Shown here: positions 62,938-64,000 of the stretch, piece after piece
Layout of the letters: every line of letters starts with the position of its first letter
Position numbering within the stretch: position 1 is the stretch's first letter
Source of the DNA: Oricola indica
Lineage (GTDB): Bacteria > Pseudomonadota > Alphaproteobacteria > Rhizobiales > Rhizobiaceae
Reading direction: 5' to 3'
Length of the DNA stretch: 64,000 bases
Assembly: GCF_019966595.1 (NCBI RefSeq)
Contig: NZ_JAINFJ010000001.1
Coordinates: 372,001 to 436,000 of the forward strand
Translations under genes and position numbers: made by a program
The notes under the pieces: model-generated
What the model was told of the DNA's origin: nothing
Databases searched by the model: none
The model's input: only the letters and a program-made list of their open reading frames with translations

Positions 62938-63667
62938 CGAGGGGCTTTCCGGCAGGAAGCGCGCGGATCCAGTCCTCCGCGCCCTTGTAGATCAGGATCA
63001 TCGAGAAATAGGGTGCGGTGTCGACCGTAGCGGATTCAAGCGGCAGGATTTTTTCCTCCGGCAGGCTTACGCGTTCGCAATAGCCCGCGTCGGTCAGCAG
63101 GCCCATCCTTTCGATCACGGAACGGATACGCGCAAAGTGACGCCCGACCTTCATGATCGCGACTGCGTCCGCCGCGACGATGCGGGCTTCCATCTCGGCG
63201 TCCGGCAAGGGTCCGGGGATGACCGTCAGGACATCGTTGCGCGCGGCGATCGGCCGCCGCAGCGCCGCAGCCGAGGCCATGACGGAGGAAACACCGGGAA
63301 CGATCTCGGTCGGATAATCCCCGCCGAGCCGTTCGAAGAGGTACATGAAGGAGCCGTAGAAGAAGGGGTCGCCTTCGCACAGGACCGCCACGTCGTGACC
63401 CTTATCGAGATGCGCCGCGATTTCGCTTGCCGCTTCGTCATAGATTTCAGCCGCCGGGAAACGCTGCGTGCGCATCGGCACAACGATCGGAATCTCGTGC
63501 TGGAAGGGTGAGAGCGTTTCGGCAACGATGGCGCGCGCGAAACTCTCGCCGCTGTCAGGCGCTGGATAGGCGACGACCGGCACTTCCTTCAGGATGCGAT
63601 GCGCTTTCAGCGTCAGCAGTTCCGGATCGCCCGGCCCGACGCCGAGCCCGTATAGTGTGCCCGTCAT
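62927..63667 (-). CDS. cobI: CobI, precorrin-2 C20-methyltransferase
   Basis: SAM methyltransferase of 246 residues. Motifs: LYGLGVGPGDPELLTLKAHRIL, VAVLCEGDPFFYGSFMYLFERL, and EIVPGVSSVMASAAALRRPI. The start at 63667 is chosen because it overlaps the cobL stop (ATGA) and gives the normal N-terminus; the open frame extends upstream to 63715. It methylates C20 of precorrin-2. It overlaps the next gene by 11 bp. Confidence 0.95.
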   Translation of the reverse strand: MTGTLYGLGVGPGDPELLTLKAHRILKEVPVVAYPAPDSGESFARAIVAETLSPFQHEIPIVVPMRTQRFPAAEIYDEAASEIAAHLDKGHDVAVLCEGDPFFYGSFMYLFERLGGDYPTEIVPGVSSVMASAAALRRPIAARNDVLTVIPGPLPDAEMEARIVAADAVAIMKVGRHFARIRSVIERMGLLTDAGYCERVSLPEEKILPLESATVDTAPYFSMILIYKGAEDWIRALPAGKPLDVR

Positions 63668-64000
63668 GATTGCTTGACCCATGCCCACTGGACGACGGCC
63701 ATCGAGGGCTTCCACCCCTTGAAAGGGCCGACCGGCTCGGCCGTTTCCACCGCGACGCGCTGCAATTCGCCGCCGAGTTCCTCAAAGGCCGACAAAAGGA
63801 CCGCCTCGCTTTCCAGCGTCACCGCATGGGCGACGAGCCTGCCATGCGGTTTCAGCGCATCAATGCACGCCGCGATCGTTTCGCGGGAAATGCCGCCACC
63901 GATGAACACCGCATCGGGCGCCGGCAGGCCGGCAAGCGCGTCCGGAGCGGTCCCTTCGACAAGTTTCAACTTCGGAGCGCCGAGCCGAAGCGCGTTTTCC
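63664..64000 (-). CDS. cobL: CobL, precorrin-6Y C5,15-methyltransferase (partial, C-terminal)
   Basis: The last 111 codons of CobL, running off the right edge. The visible frame reads ENALRLGAPKLKLVEGTAPDALAG, then DAVFIGGGISRETIAACIDALKPHGRLVAHAVTLE, which is the CbiT-like decarboxylating methyltransferase domain at the C-terminus of CobL. The stop overlaps the cobI ATG. The N-terminal CbiE-like domain lies outside the window. Confidence 0.92.
   Translation of the reverse strand, partial: ENALRLGAPKLKLVEGTAPDALAGLPAPDAVFIGGGISRETIAACIDALKPHGRLVAHAVTLESEAVLLSAFEELGGELQRVAVETAEPVGPFKGWKPSMAVVQWAWVKQS

Noticed and set aside
1-64000. tRNA, rRNA, CRISPR arrays, insertion sequences and prophage genes
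   Set aside because: Looked for by eye on both strands; no cloverleaf-like sequence, regularly spaced repeat or transposase/integrase motif was found. A tRNA or small RNA could still be missed without a covariance search.

Overview
The window is GC-rich, gene-dense chromosomal DNA from an alphaproteobacterium, most likely of the order Hyphomicrobiales (Rhizobiales). Three things point there. A RirA-type Rrf2 regulator has its three cluster cysteines. The acpXL-fabF2XL-fabF1XL-adh-lpxXL block makes the very-long-chain lipid A fatty acid. A urease cluster has ureJ between ureA and ureB. I see no rRNA, tRNA, CRISPR array, transposase or phage gene, so this looks like core or lineage-specific chromosome. 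The species cannot be named from sequence reading alone.

Layout. 1-6.3 kb: phenylacetate catabolism (paaZ partial on the minus strand, then paaG-paaI-paaK-paaR and a hydratase/dehydrogenase fusion) around a perfect TetR-type palindrome. 6.3-9.9 kb: xylB-xylA-hyi, minus strand. 10.1-20.4 kb: a loose urease cluster, all plus strand (ureA, HD hydrolase, ureJ, ureB, sulfotransferase-like, lprI-like, ureC, a 0.5-kb gap, three unrelated small genes, ureE, SMR exporter, yrhK, ureF, ureG, marR), with no ureD. 20.4-22.7 kb: aquaporin and glycerol kinase behind an ArsR-like inverted repeat. 22.7-25.3 kb: two exported repeat-domain proteins. 25.4-28.9 kb: rirA, an iron-binding protein with an IRO-type operator, and a convergent iron permease. 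29-32 kb: a Rieske oxygenase and phosphonatase genes. 32.3-34.2 kb: a 2-keto-3-deoxygluconate-type sugar kinase and an aldose epimerase. 34.4-39.3 kb: the lipid A very-long-chain fatty acid locus, lacking fabZXL. 39.3-44.1 kb: L,D-transpeptidase, outer-membrane-like protein, M20 peptidase and panBC. 44.2-49.3 kb: a Dpp-type peptide ABC transporter with fused ATPases.

49.3-64 kb holds cobalamin synthesis in two blocks: cobA-B-C-D (minus) with divergent cbiD-cobK, then cobL-cobI-cbiG/cobJ-cobM (minus, running off the right edge). Between them lie an esterase-like lipoprotein, a LysR regulator, two exporters and a coiled-coil protein. The pathway looks hybrid: cobJ is fused to a full cbiG, and cbiD is present while no cobF is visible.

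The most rewarding signals are regulatory and architectural: an ICE-like (Irr) box upstream of rirA next to an IRO-like (RirA) box upstream of fbpA; a perfect 11-bp inverted repeat upstream of the Rieske gene; a ketosynthase pair in which one partner has lost its cysteine; and a urease cluster interleaved with an alarmone-hydrolase-like protein, a sulfotransferase, an LprI protein and an EmrE-like exporter.
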